Shown here in pieces: positions 1 through 8,023 of a stretch of 64,000 nt of DNA (positions within the stretch are counted from its first letter, which is position 1; every line of letters starts with the position of its first letter). This stretch comes from Salinisphaera sp. T31B1. GTDB lineage: Bacteria; Pseudomonadota; Gammaproteobacteria; Nevskiales; Salinisphaeraceae. The notes under the pieces are model-generated. The model was not told the DNA's origin and did no database searches. It saw nothing but the letters and a program-made list of their open reading frames with translations. The stretch covers positions 1,151,001-1,215,000 of the forward strand of contig NZ_APNH01000001.1 of assembly GCF_040361275.1 (NCBI RefSeq). Direction: 5' to 3'. The translations under genes and the position numbers were made by a program.

Positions 1-1
1 G

Positions 2-178
2 TCGCCCAGGCGCATCGAGCAATCGCTGCGTGACGCGGGCTTATCCAACCGCCAGGCCCGTCGCCTGATGAGCGGCGGATATGCCGCATACGCGGGCAAT
101 GTCGACCCCGAAGATCGTGAAGCGCTCCTCTCCGAACTGATCAATTTTCATCGACGTATTTCGGAGTTCGATCTATGA
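2..178 (+). CDS. ClpP-like phage prohead protease, C-terminal end (partial)
   Basis: Only the last 58 codons are inside the window; the gene starts to the left. The visible peptide contains IEQSLRDAGLSNRQARRLM, an ending I recognise from the ClpP-like (S14/S49-type) head maturation proteases of HK97-like phages. None of the catalytic residues is in the window, so activity cannot be judged. The stop codon overlaps the start of the capsid gene in an ATGA junction, the usual translational coupling between protease and capsid genes in a phage head operon. The assignment rests on the short tail plus the capsid neighbour. Confidence 0.6.
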   Translation, partial: SPRRIEQSLRDAGLSNRQARRLMSGGYAAYAGNVDPEDREALLSELINFHRRISEFDL

Positions 179-1290
179 GCCAGCCAAAGAGCAGCGCGGA
201 ATATCTGCGCGAAGCAACAGCCCAGCTTGAGCATGTCAGCAAGGAGGTGCGTGCGGACTATCAGAAGGTCGAAAGTCGCATGCACGATCTTGAGCAACAT
301 GTCGCGACCATGGGCTCGTATGCGGGCGCCGGCGGCCGCGGTTTCGCGGGTCCGTCCGTTGCCAGTAGCTTCACCGCGAGCGATAGCTTCGCGGCGATGC
401 AGAAGGGCGCGAACTCGACCGGGCGTGTCGAGATCCAGGCGCCTATGAACGCCATCACCAACACCGGCGAAGGCGGCACCGAGCACGACGTTCAGGCCGA
501 TCGCGCGAGCACGATCTATAACGACCCGCGCCGCTCTCTGACGCTGCTTAATCTGATGCCCACGCTCCCGGTCACGAGCAAGACGTTCGAGTACCTTCGG
601 CTGAATGGCTATCAGAACGCGGCGGCTTTCCAGATCAACGAAGGCGATCAGAAGGCGGAAGGCGACATGCCGACCGAACTGGTCGATACGCCGATCACGA
701 CGATCGCGCATTTCGTCCGGGCATCCGCGCAGATCATCGACGACGCGCCGGCGCTGGAACAGCAGATCAACAGCCTGCTTCGTTATGGCCTGATGGCGAA
801 GCTCGAGAACGCGCTGATCAACGGCACCGGGACGATCGGCACGATCGACGGGTTGCTGAATCAGGCGACGGCCTACACAGCCACGGCGGACGCTACGGCC
901 GACAAGATCGGCTAGGCGATCACCGAGCTGGACTCGAACGGCTGGAGCGCCAATGCCGTGGTCATGAACCCGGCCGACTGGTTCACCGTGACGAGCGAGC
1001 GCGCAACGGACGGCCAGTACATTCTCGGCACGCCGCGTGCGTCGATGCCGGCGAGCCTGTGGAACCGCACGGTCGCTACCACGCCCAGCATCCCGGCCGG
1101 TCGCGTGCTGGTCATGGATACATCTCAGACCGCGGTGCTCGATCGTCAGCAGCCGGTGCTGATGGCCAGCCGTCTCGACGGCAACAACATGACGACCAAC
1201 ATGATCACGATCCTCGCCGAGATGCGCGCGGGCCTGGCTGTGTTCTCGACGGGTGCCGTGCTGTCGCTGGATCTGACAGCGAGCGGCTAA
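175..1290 (+). pseudogene. HK97-type phage major capsid protein, interrupted by in-frame TAG
   Basis: The reading frame runs for 371 codons but is cut by a TAG at 913-915 (codon 247). Before it lie an N-terminal helical delta-like region (about residues 1-45), a Gly/Ala/Ser linker, and the capsid core with LMPTLPVTSKTFEYLRL and an INGTGTIGTIDGLL loop. After it the same frame continues with AITELDSNGW, VVMNPADW and a typical HK97 capsid end (ILAEMRAGLAV). No base is inserted or lost, so a single substitution (for example CAG or AAG to TAG) explains the break. The product would be a 246-residue truncated capsid unless an amber suppressor reads through. A reinitiation at 958 could give a 110-residue fragment. 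It is coupled by ATGA overlap to the protease gene. Confidence 0.8.
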
Positions 1291-1530
1291 CGCTTCGGTA
1301 GGAGGTTGGCCGCCTGGGGGGGCTTTGCTGTATTCGTCCCTCAAAACGCCCCACAAGTCGTGAGTGTGGTGACAACCGCGACGGCCGGCGGCGGGTTCTC
1401 CGGTACATGATGCCCGCGCGGCCGGCACCTCATCGATGGGGAGGGGTGGTTCGAGAGTTCAGAGCCTCCCCTCCGGACATCGCCTGCCTAATCAATTTTG
1501 CACGTCCACAGATCAGCATTTGAGGTCGCC
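1291..1530. other. Intergenic stretch in the prophage, no gene seen
   Basis: Between capsid and small terminase, where head-tail connector genes often lie, I find no convincing reading frame. A weak inverted repeat (arms GGAGGGG and CCCCTCC, near 1439-1475) is present without a T-tract. This is probably deletion scar or untranslated sequence. Confidence 0.4.
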
Positions 1531-1911
1531 ATGCCAACGCCGCGCAAGCCGACACATCTGAAAGTGATTCAGGGCACGGCCAAGAAGAACCCCGGCCGCC
1601 TGAATCCGAACGAGCCGGGCTTCAACGGCGAGATCGGCGAGCCGCCGGCGCACCTCGACGAATACACCGCGACCATCTGGCATGAACTGGTGCGCATCGC
1701 TTGCCCTGGCGTGCTGCAGAAGTCCGACCGCATCGCGGTCGAGCGTCTGGCCTGCCTGCTAGCGTTGTCACGCCGCGATCCTGAAGCCTTTACTGCGGCT
1801 CACGAATCCGCGCTGCGTGGCTATTTTCGCTCGCTGGGGCTCACGCCGGCCGATCGGTCGCGTGTCTCAGTTCCGAACGACCAATCTCGTAACCCATTCG
1901 AGGGGCTTTGA
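1531..1911 (+). CDS. Phage terminase small subunit, P27 family
   Basis: The protein has 126 residues. It begins MPTPRKPTHLKVIQGT and NPNEP, and ends with a LGLTPADRSRVSV motif, all typical of P27-type small terminases, which bind phage DNA and guide the large terminase to the packaging site. It is somewhat short for the family, suggesting a small internal deletion or a compact variant. I chose the ATG at 1531, preceded by GAGG, over an upstream in-frame start at 1498. The large terminase gene that normally follows is absent; the stop is two bases before the next start. It is probably non-functional in packaging because the partner is missing. Confidence 0.8.
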   Translation: MPTPRKPTHLKVIQGTAKKNPGRLNPNEPGFNGEIGEPPAHLDEYTATIWHELVRIACPGVLQKSDRIAVERLACLLALSRRDPEAFTAAHESALRGYFRSLGLTPADRSRVSVPNDQSRNPFEGL

Positions 1912-1912
1912 T

Positions 1913-2257
1913 ATGGCCATACGGTTTACCAAAGACAGCGAGCCCGGGGCCGCCGACCGGGCGGATTACTTCTTCGCCGAGCCTGGACGGACGATCGCGG
2001 ACGTATGCGGCACCGATCAGCTACGCGCTTGGGTGAATGGCCGCGAGGTGCCAAAGCTGTTCATGCACCGCGCGCACCTGAAAGACGGCGTTGAAGTCTT
2101 CGTTGAGCCGATCCCGAAAGATCCGGTGACGCTATCGATCGCAGCGAGCATTACGGCCGCCGCGGCTGCGGTTGCGCCGGCCGCTTGGGCGGTGGGGCTG
2201 GCTGTGGCTTCAGTCGGCCTGTCCGTAGCTGGCCCCCTTTACCAACCGCAAAGGTGA
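1913..2257 (+). CDS. Putative phage tail assembly protein (lambda gpI-like)
   Basis: This is a 114-residue protein. The first ~75 residues look like a small beta-grasp domain with a WVNGREV strand and a DGVEVFVEPIP segment. They are followed by a hydrophobic Ala/Gly/Val-rich stretch (about residues 76-108) that could span a membrane or pack in the tail tip. This two-part layout matches tail-tip assembly proteins of lambda gpI type, or the N-terminal part of a J-like host-specificity protein. The sequence stops just after the hydrophobic part, so it may be a truncated larger gene. The start ATG follows the terminase stop by one base. A small terminase directly upstream of a tail-tip gene is not a normal phage order and points to internal deletions. 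Confidence 0.45.
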   Translation: MAIRFTKDSEPGAADRADYFFAEPGRTIADVCGTDQLRAWVNGREVPKLFMHRAHLKDGVEVFVEPIPKDPVTLSIAASITAAAAAVAPAAWAVGLAVASVGLSVAGPLYQPQR

Positions 2258-2261
2258 TTCC

Positions 2262-2933
2262 GTGACTTCGATTAATCTGACGCTGACCGAAGACCGTGCC
2301 TGGCTTTCGCAGGATCGCGCTTTCTATGATGTGGGCAAATTGCCGCCGGTCGCCGTGAAAGGCGCGCAGTGCGAGCACCACGCGACGTTGATCGGAGAGA
2401 CGTGCAAAATTGCTGTGTTTCCGTATCAGCGTCTTCTGGTGGGGATGGGTGGCCCGTACGTGCATGTGAATGCGTGGCGCGAGACCGTGCGCCAGACCGG
2501 AGGCGATATCGACAGCCTCAACGATATTGCGCCGCACATCCTGCGCCTGCTCGCGCGCGACTATCCCGCCGAGACGCCTGAAGTGATCCTCATTCATGCG
2601 GGCTACAGCCCGAGCGAACGCTGTGTGACCGCGATCGCGTACAGCTGGGAGGATGATTTCGAGCCGATGCCGCTCGGGCCGGGCCTGACGTGTACGCCGC
2701 CGCCTGACGCAACGGCGCCGGACTACACCGAGCTTCAGGCGTTGCGTACAGCTGCCGACCAGGGGCGCGACGTGGAAACGTTCCATGCGGCGCTGTGCGC
2801 GAATCAGAAGTGGCAGGCGGACAACGGCCGGATTCGAGCGGGTGTGCTGCTATCTGACGAGTATGACTTCGCGTCCGTCGATAAGCATGGCGCGCGCGTC
2901 AACACCGTAAGGAAGGCTCAAGCCGTGGCGTGA
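2262..2933 (+). CDS. Phage-associated hypothetical protein
   Basis: I do not recognise this 223-residue protein. It is soluble with no signal peptide or membrane segment. The middle has short beta-strand-like patches (RLLVGMGG, VILIHAGY, CVTAIAYSW) and the C-terminal third is helical and charged. The pattern of glycine-flanked strands is reminiscent of proteins filling tail-module gaps in siphophages, but that is only position and texture. Translation most likely starts at GTG 2262, preceded by AAGG. It follows the tail-like gene by four bases, so the two are probably co-transcribed. Confidence 0.55.
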   Translation: MTSINLTLTEDRAWLSQDRAFYDVGKLPPVAVKGAQCEHHATLIGETCKIAVFPYQRLLVGMGGPYVHVNAWRETVRQTGGDIDSLNDIAPHILRLLARDYPAETPEVILIHAGYSPSERCVTAIAYSWEDDFEPMPLGPGLTCTPPPDATAPDYTELQALRTAADQGRDVETFHAALCANQKWQADNGRIRAGVLLSDEYDFASVDKHGARVNTVRKAQAVA

Positions 2934-2995
2934 GCGGACAGTGAAGGCCGGGTCGCGGTATAAACGACGCCTAGCTATGACTGAATCTCGACGCT

Positions 2996-3502
2996 ATGTC
3001 AGAACTTGATCAAATCGAATTCGCCGAGCGCGAGGGCGACGCGAGCATGCGCGAGCGCATCGATAACGCCAGTATGCTGCAAAGGCAAGCGACGACTGCA
3101 ATCACTCTGGTCTTAGCCGGTGCAGGCGCCGCGCTCTTATTCGCCGCGCGGGGGGCGGGTAGTTTCGGGGGGGTCGAGGCTGGCTCGATTTCTATCGCAT
3201 TGTGGCTCTTTGCAATTGCAGCGCTGTTGGTTCGCAAGTGCTTAGCCGCGGATGAGTATCCAGCCGCTTACAACCTTCCTCTCGACCTGATCCACGACGA
3301 GCATTCGCTGGTGGATATCCGCCGCGCGCGCCTGGAGAAGCTCGACGAGCGAATACGCGAAGCGATTCTAAAGAACGACGATCGCGCTCGCTGGCTTAAT
3401 AGGTGCTACTACGCGTCTGCCGCCACACCGCTCATCGGTCTTTGCGCGATGGCGGCTTGGGTGGGTTTTTCGGCGGCCGCGGCGGTTTGCTCGGCGGCCT
3501 AG
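2996..3502 (+). CDS. Hypothetical membrane protein at prophage edge
   Basis: This 168-residue protein is of unknown function. A charged N-terminus (residues 1-30) is followed by two hydrophobic helices (about 33-52 and 61-80), a polar helical stretch with many Arg/Lys/Glu residues (about 85-135), and a third hydrophobic helix (about 140-165). The layout resembles small phage or satellite membrane proteins with a cytosolic coiled region, but I see no catalytic motif. It is the last reading frame before the tRNA and may be a cargo gene of the old prophage. Confidence 0.5.
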   Translation: MSELDQIEFAEREGDASMRERIDNASMLQRQATTAITLVLAGAGAALLFAARGAGSFGGVEAGSISIALWLFAIAALLVRKCLAADEYPAAYNLPLDLIHDEHSLVDIRRARLEKLDERIREAILKNDDRARWLNRCYYASAATPLIGLCAMAAWVGFSAAAAVCSAA

Positions 3503-3708
3503 GCGTATGCGTATCAGGCGTCGGCCGGCTGGGGCTGCGCCGGTTCGGCGGCGGGTTTGGGATGCTGGGTTTATTGTCGTTGTCACCCACGTGGCCGCGC
3601 TCCCCCGTTTACCGATTCATATCCTACGCACAGTCGTTATTCGGCACTTATACTGCACTTAAAGCGCCCACGACTTTTGCCGGAATACGCTTAAGCTTCT
3701 GATATCTT
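3503..3708. other. Gap between prophage and tRNA, no integrase
   Basis: This stretch holds a GC-rich first half and a more AT-rich second half (around 3620-3705), and no supported gene. An integrase would be expected next to the tRNA 3' end if an intact element had inserted here. None is visible, so the integrase end has been lost or lies outside the window on the far side of the element. Confidence 0.4.
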
Positions 3709-3784
3709 TGGAGCGGCAGACGAGATTCGAACTCGCGACCTCGACCGTGGGAGGGTCGCGCTCTACCAGCTGAGCTACTGCCGC
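3709..3784 (-). tRNA. tRNA-Gly (anticodon CCC)
   Basis: On the minus strand the sequence folds into a complete cloverleaf. The acceptor stem is GCGGCAG/CTGCCGC, the D arm contains AGCTCAGCTGG, and the anticodon stem is CGACC/GGTCG with loop CTCCCAC. The T arm contains GTTCGAAT, and the 3' CCA is encoded. The anticodon CCC reads GGG glycine codons. The 3' end points at the prophage remnant, the usual orientation when a tRNA 3' end serves as a phage attachment site. Confidence 0.95.
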
Positions 3785-3965
3785 CGCACGTGCATAGCTA
3801 ACGTCATCGATGGCTTTTTTGCAAGTGTATTTCGGCCGCCGTGCTGCAACGCAGGCCGCCGCGGCATCGTATTTTCGCGAACTGCCCACTGGTATCCGCC
3901 GGCGTGCTGGATCAGTATGGGCAAACGCCGATAGCGCCTTGTTTTCTCATCAACCGAGCCGCGCC

Positions 3966-4859
3966 ATGAACAATGCTCTGATTACCGGAGGCACCGGCTT
4001 CATCGGTCGTCATCTGTGTGCTGACCTGCTGGCCGACGGCTGGCGGGTACAGGTGGTTACCCGTGATACCGCGAAGGCCGCGTCCGTGTTGCCGGCCGGC
4101 GCCGAGCCGGTCGCGTCGTTGTCTGCAGCCGACCCGGCCGAGGCGGTCGTCAATCTTGCCGGGGAGAATCTGGCCGACGGCCGCTGGACCGACGCGCGTA
4201 AAAAAGAGATGCGCGAAAGCCGGCTGCGAATCACCCGTGAGCTGACTCAGACATTCGAGTCCTGGGGCGAGCTGCCCCAGGTGTTGGTGAGCGGGTCGGC
4301 CGTGGGGTACTACGGTGCGCGCGGAGCCGATGTCCTCGACGAGATGGAACGTCCGGGCGACGAATTCCAGTCCGAGCTGTGTGTGGCCTGGGAACAGGCG
4401 GCCCGTCGCGCCGAAGGCCTGGATGTCCGGGTATGCCGTATCCGGACCGGTATCGTGCTGGATGCTGACGAAGGCGCGCTGGCGAAGATGATCACGCCGT
4501 TCCGGTTTGGCCTCGGCGGTCATTTCGGTACCGGAACACAGTACATGCCGTGGATCCATATTCGTGACGAGGTGCGTGCGATCCGCTTTCTGATGGACAC
4601 ACCCACGGCCAGTGGCGCGTTCAACCTGACCGCGCCGCGACCGGCCACGAACCGGGAGTTCACCTCGGTGCTGGGCAAGGTGCTGCATCGTCCCAGCTTT
4701 GCCTGGGTGCCCGGCACAGTGCTCAAGCTCATGCTCGGCGAGATGGCGCATCTGCTGCTCACGGGCCAGCGTGCGATTCCCGACGCGCTCGGCAAAGCGG
4801 GTTTCAAGTTCGAGTTCGAGCGGCTCGAGCCGGCCCTGGCCGATCTGCTCGAACGCTAG
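3966..4859 (+). CDS. TIGR01777-type NAD-dependent epimerase (YfcH-like)
   Basis: The 297-residue protein is an atypical short-chain dehydrogenase. It begins with the Rossmann motif ITGGTGFIG at residues 6-14, which binds NAD(P). It carries VNLAGE, SGSAVGYYG and the C-terminal QRAIPDALGKAGFKF segment characteristic of the YfcH/TIGR01777 epimerase family. In vivo substrates of that family are unknown; a sugar-nucleotide epimerase role is assumed from the fold. The ATG at 3966 matches the usual N-terminus of the family; longer in-frame starts would add an unrelated leader. The following dehydrogenase gene starts 18 bases downstream, so they may share a transcript. Confidence 0.88.
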   Translation: MNNALITGGTGFIGRHLCADLLADGWRVQVVTRDTAKAASVLPAGAEPVASLSAADPAEAVVNLAGENLADGRWTDARKKEMRESRLRITRELTQTFESWGELPQVLVSGSAVGYYGARGADVLDEMERPGDEFQSELCVAWEQAARRAEGLDVRVCRIRTGIVLDADEGALAKMITPFRFGLGGHFGTGTQYMPWIHIRDEVRAIRFLMDTPTASGAFNLTAPRPATNREFTSVLGKVLHRPSFAWVPGTVLKLMLGEMAHLLLTGQRAIPDALGKAGFKFEFERLEPALADLLER

Positions 4860-4877
4860 TCGCAGTCAGGAGCGAAG

Positions 4878-6377
4878 ATGACACACGACGGCTTTCTGGC
4901 CGATCTGGCGGCTATCGTGGGCAGCGAGCAGGTGCTGGCGCCCGGCGATGCCGCGGCCTATCTGACTGAATGGCGCGGTGCGTTCAAGCCGGTTGCACGC
5001 GCGGTGGTACGACCGGTCGATACCGAACAGCTCGCCGAGGTGGTGCGACGGTGCGCGGCGGCCGACGTGGCGGTGGTCGCCCAGTCGGGCAACACGGGCC
5101 TGGTGGGCGGGACCGCAGCCGATGACCCGCGCCGTCAGATCATTATCAATCTGGAACGCATGGACCGGGTTCGTGCGATCGATACCGACAACGCCACGAT
5201 TACCGTCGAGGCGGGCTGCACGCTGGCTTCGGTCCAGAAAGCCGCGGGGGAGGCCGGGCTGTATTTTCCGCTAACACTGGCCTCGCGAGACCGCTGTCGG
5301 ATCGGCGGCAATCTGGCCACCAACGCGGGCGGCCTGAACGTGGTCCGTTACGGCAACACCCGCGATCTGGTGCTGGGTCTGGAAGTCGTACTGGCCGACG
5401 GCCGTGTATGGCACAACCTCAGCGGGCTGCGAAAGGACAATAGCGGGCTGGATCTCAACGATCTGTTCGTGGGCAGCGAGGGGGCACTCGGGATCGCAAC
5501 CGCGGCCGTATTCAAGCTTTTCGACCCGATCGAGCAGCAGGTGGTCGGGCTGTTCGGTCTGGAGGACCCGGTGCAGGCGGTGCGGCTGCAGCGCCGGTTG
5601 AACGGCGCGTCCGGGCACAACCTGACCGGCTGCGAGCTGATGTCACGCCAGGCCGTCGAGTTGGCCTGTCATCATATCGACGGATGCGACGAGCCGTTCG
5701 AACGGCCCTGGCCCTGGTATCTGCTGGTCGAACTGGCCAGCTCGGCAAAAGGCGACTGGCTGGCCCAGATCATGCACGATGTGGTAGCCGAGAGCGGATT
5801 CAATGCACACGATCGCGCAGTCCGGGTCGCGACCGACGACACGGCGATCGGTGCACTGTGGCATCTGCGCGAATCGCTGCCGCCGGCTCAGGTGGCCGAA
5901 GGGGCGTCGATCAAGCACGATATCTCGTTGCCGGTGTCTCGTCTGCCGGCGTTTCTGGCCCGTGCGTTGCCGGCCATACGCGACGCGCTCCCGGGCGTGC
6001 GGCCCTGTCCGTTCGGCCATGTCGGCGACGGCAATCTGCATTTCAACCTGTCCAAGCCCGAGGGGGGCGATGACGACGCGTTCCTGGCGCTGTCGGCACG
6101 CGCCCACGACGTGGTTCACGATATCGTCGTCGACATGGGGGGCTCGTTCGCGGCCGAGCACGGCATCGGCCGGTTAAAGGTCGAGGCGATGGCGCGCTAC
6201 AAGCAGCCGGTGGAACTGGACATGATCGGCGCCATCAAGCGGGCACTCGATCCCGATGGTCGGCTCAATCCGGGCGTACTTGTGCCGGCACCGGATCGGG
6301 GGCGACGTACCGCTGCGGCGTCGGCCGACGACACGGGTTCCGGCGATCGGACGGCTCGCGACGCTCGACAGGCCTGA
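4878..6377 (+). CDS. FAD-linked D-2-hydroxyacid dehydrogenase (GlcD/D2HGDH-like)
   Basis: The 499-residue enzyme belongs to the FAD/FMN-containing dehydrogenases that oxidise D-lactate, glycolate or D-2-hydroxyglutarate to the 2-oxo acid. The N-terminal PCMH-type FAD domain (about residues 35-220) contains QSGNTGLVGG and GGNLATNAGG. The C-terminal oxidase domain carries HVGDGNLHFN (about residue 380) and AAEHGIGRLK, the metal and substrate-site motifs of the family. The last ~30 residues are an Arg/Ala/Asp-rich tail of no clear function. A good ribosome site (AGGAG) precedes the ATG. The exact substrate cannot be fixed from sequence; D-2-hydroxyglutarate or D-lactate are the best candidates. 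Confidence 0.88.
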   Translation: MTHDGFLADLAAIVGSEQVLAPGDAAAYLTEWRGAFKPVARAVVRPVDTEQLAEVVRRCAAADVAVVAQSGNTGLVGGTAADDPRRQIIINLERMDRVRAIDTDNATITVEAGCTLASVQKAAGEAGLYFPLTLASRDRCRIGGNLATNAGGLNVVRYGNTRDLVLGLEVVLADGRVWHNLSGLRKDNSGLDLNDLFVGSEGALGIATAAVFKLFDPIEQQVVGLFGLEDPVQAVRLQRRLNGASGHNLTGCELMSRQAVELACHHIDGCDEPFERPWPWYLLVELASSAKGDWLAQIMHDVVAESGFNAHDRAVRVATDDTAIGALWHLRESLPPAQVAEGASIKHDISLPVSRLPAFLARALPAIRDALPGVRPCPFGHVGDGNLHFNLSKPEGGDDDAFLALSARAHDVVHDIVVDMGGSFAAEHGIGRLKVEAMARYKQPVELDMIGAIKRALDPDGRLNPGVLVPAPDRGRRTAAASADDTGSGDRTARDARQA

Positions 6378-6406
6378 CTCCGGTCTTACTGTTCGTAGGC
6401 GTTATC

Positions 6407-6441
6407 GAAAAACACGGGCGTTACCGGCGGCGGACGCCCGT
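6407..6441 (-). terminator. Rho-independent terminator of the nuo operon
   Basis: On the minus strand an 8-bp stem (ACGGGCGT/ACGCCCGT) with a 12-base loop is followed by GTTTTTC. It lies about 100 bases beyond the nuoN stop, the right place to end the long nuo transcript. Confidence 0.7.
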
Positions 6442-6537
6442 CACGCGATCGTCCGAGCCTGCCGGATTGATACTCACACGACTCGGCTCCGAAGCCGGGA
6501 CAGGCGTTAATCGTCCGCGTGCCGGGCGGAGCCGGGC

Positions 6538-7998
6538 TCAGAAACCGCCGATGCCGGCGGCGGTGACGAACTTGATCAGCGGGGCCGGGAAAATACCGAA
6601 GAACAGTACCGCCAGTGCGATCAGGATCACCATGATGCCACCGGACTGCTGGCCCCATCCGGCCACGGCATCGCGACGGCTTTCGCCGGGCTGGTCCAGA
6701 TAGAGAATCACCATCACACGCAGGTAGTAGTAGAGGCCGATGGCGCTGCCGGCGACGATGCCGCCAACGAGCCACCACAGGCCGGATTCCACGCCGACCG
6801 CGATCGCGTAGAACTTGCCGATGAAACCGGCGGTCATGGGTATGCCGGCCAGCGACAGCATCATGACGGTCATCACCGCCGCCAGATACGGCCGGCGCCA
6901 GAACAGGCCGCGATAGTGGTGCAGCGCGCCGGCATCGGTACCGGAATACGGGCTGGATACCAGCGTGACCACGCCGAACGCACCGAGGGTGGTTGCGACA
7001 TAGGTGGTCAGATAGACGCCGACCGTCTCGGCGGCCAGTCCGCTGCCGCCGGCCACGATTGCGGTCAGCAGATAGCCCAGATGGGCGATCGACGAATAGC
7101 CCAGCAGACGCTTGATATTGTTCTGACGCAGGGCCAGCAGATTGCCGATGATCATCGAGGCAAATGCGATCACGCCGAGCAGCGTCAGCAGCCAGGGGCT
7201 GTCTGCCGGTGCGGCCAGCGTGAACAGCCGAAGCAGCAGGGCGAACACCGCCACCTTGCTGACCGTGGCAAGAAACGCCGAAACCGGCCCCGGCGCGCCT
7301 TCATAGACATCCGGCGTCCACAGATGAAACGGTACCAGCGACAGCTTGAAGGCCAGGGCGACGAACATCATGCCGATGCCCATGAGCAGCCAGCTGTGAT
7401 GGGCGCTGGTGCCGGCGGCCAGCGTGCTGGCCAGGTCCGCAAAGACCAGCGAACCCGACGCTGCATAGAGCAGGGCCATGCCGAACAGCAAAAACGCCGA
7501 CGCCGCGCCCGAGAGCACCATGTATTTCAGGCCGGCTTCAAGCGAGATTCGATCCCGATAGGCATAGGCGACCATGCCGTAGAGCGGTACCGACAGCAGC
7601 TCGAGACCGATGAAAAGCGATGCCAGATGACGGGAGGCGATCAGCGCCATGGCGCCGCCGGCCGAACACAGCAGCAGGATATAGAATTCTTCGCGCCGGT
7701 CGGGCAGCGTTTCGAGATACGCGTGGGCCAGTGTCGAGCAGGCCAGCGATGCCACCAGCACGATGGCGAAGAACAACACCGAGTAGTCGTCGATGATGAA
7801 CAGCGGGGTCACCTGAATCGGGGTGACCTGCAACACACCGAGCAGTGAGACGAACGCTGCGTTCAGCCCGATCACGGTGAGCGTAGCGGCCACCACGTGC
7901 TGACGGCGTACGGCGATGGCCACGACGACGGCGACCACCGTTGCACACAGGATGGCCAGCGGGGCGAAGGCGAGCAGTTGAGTCGAGAACTGATTCAT
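6538..7998 (-). CDS. nuoN: NADH-quinone oxidoreductase subunit N
   Basis: The 486-residue, very hydrophobic antiporter-like subunit of the complex I membrane arm has roughly 14 membrane helices. It has the family signature region with LELLSVPLYGMVAY, the conserved proton-channel Lys/His segments (LKYMVLSGAASA, FKLSLVPFHLWTPDVYEGAP) and SIAHLGYLL. It helps translocate protons across the inner membrane when NADH reduces quinone. It is the last gene of the 13-gene operon, starts 25 bases after nuoM ends, and is followed by a terminator. Confidence 0.97.
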   Translation of the reverse strand: MNQFSTQLLAFAPLAILCATVVAVVVAIAVRRQHVVAATLTVIGLNAAFVSLLGVLQVTPIQVTPLFIIDDYSVLFFAIVLVASLACSTLAHAYLETLPDRREEFYILLLCSAGGAMALIASRHLASLFIGLELLSVPLYGMVAYAYRDRISLEAGLKYMVLSGAASAFLLFGMALLYAASGSLVFADLASTLAAGTSAHHSWLLMGIGMMFVALAFKLSLVPFHLWTPDVYEGAPGPVSAFLATVSKVAVFALLLRLFTLAAPADSPWLLTLLGVIAFASMIIGNLLALRQNNIKRLLGYSSIAHLGYLLTAIVAGGSGLAAETVGVYLTTYVATTLGAFGVVTLVSSPYSGTDAGALHHYRGLFWRRPYLAAVMTVMMLSLAGIPMTAGFIGKFYAIAVGVESGLWWLVGGIVAGSAIGLYYYLRVMVILYLDQPGESRRDAVAGWGQQSGGIMVILIALAVLFFGIFPAPLIKFVTAAGIGGF

Positions 7999-8023
7999 AA
8001 CAACGAAGGCCTGGCGACTCGGC

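Noticed and set aside
3403-3702. A 99-codon Gly-rich frame between the prophage and tRNA
   Set aside because: It overlaps the end of the membrane protein and runs up to the tRNA; composition looks like non-coding GC-rich sequence.
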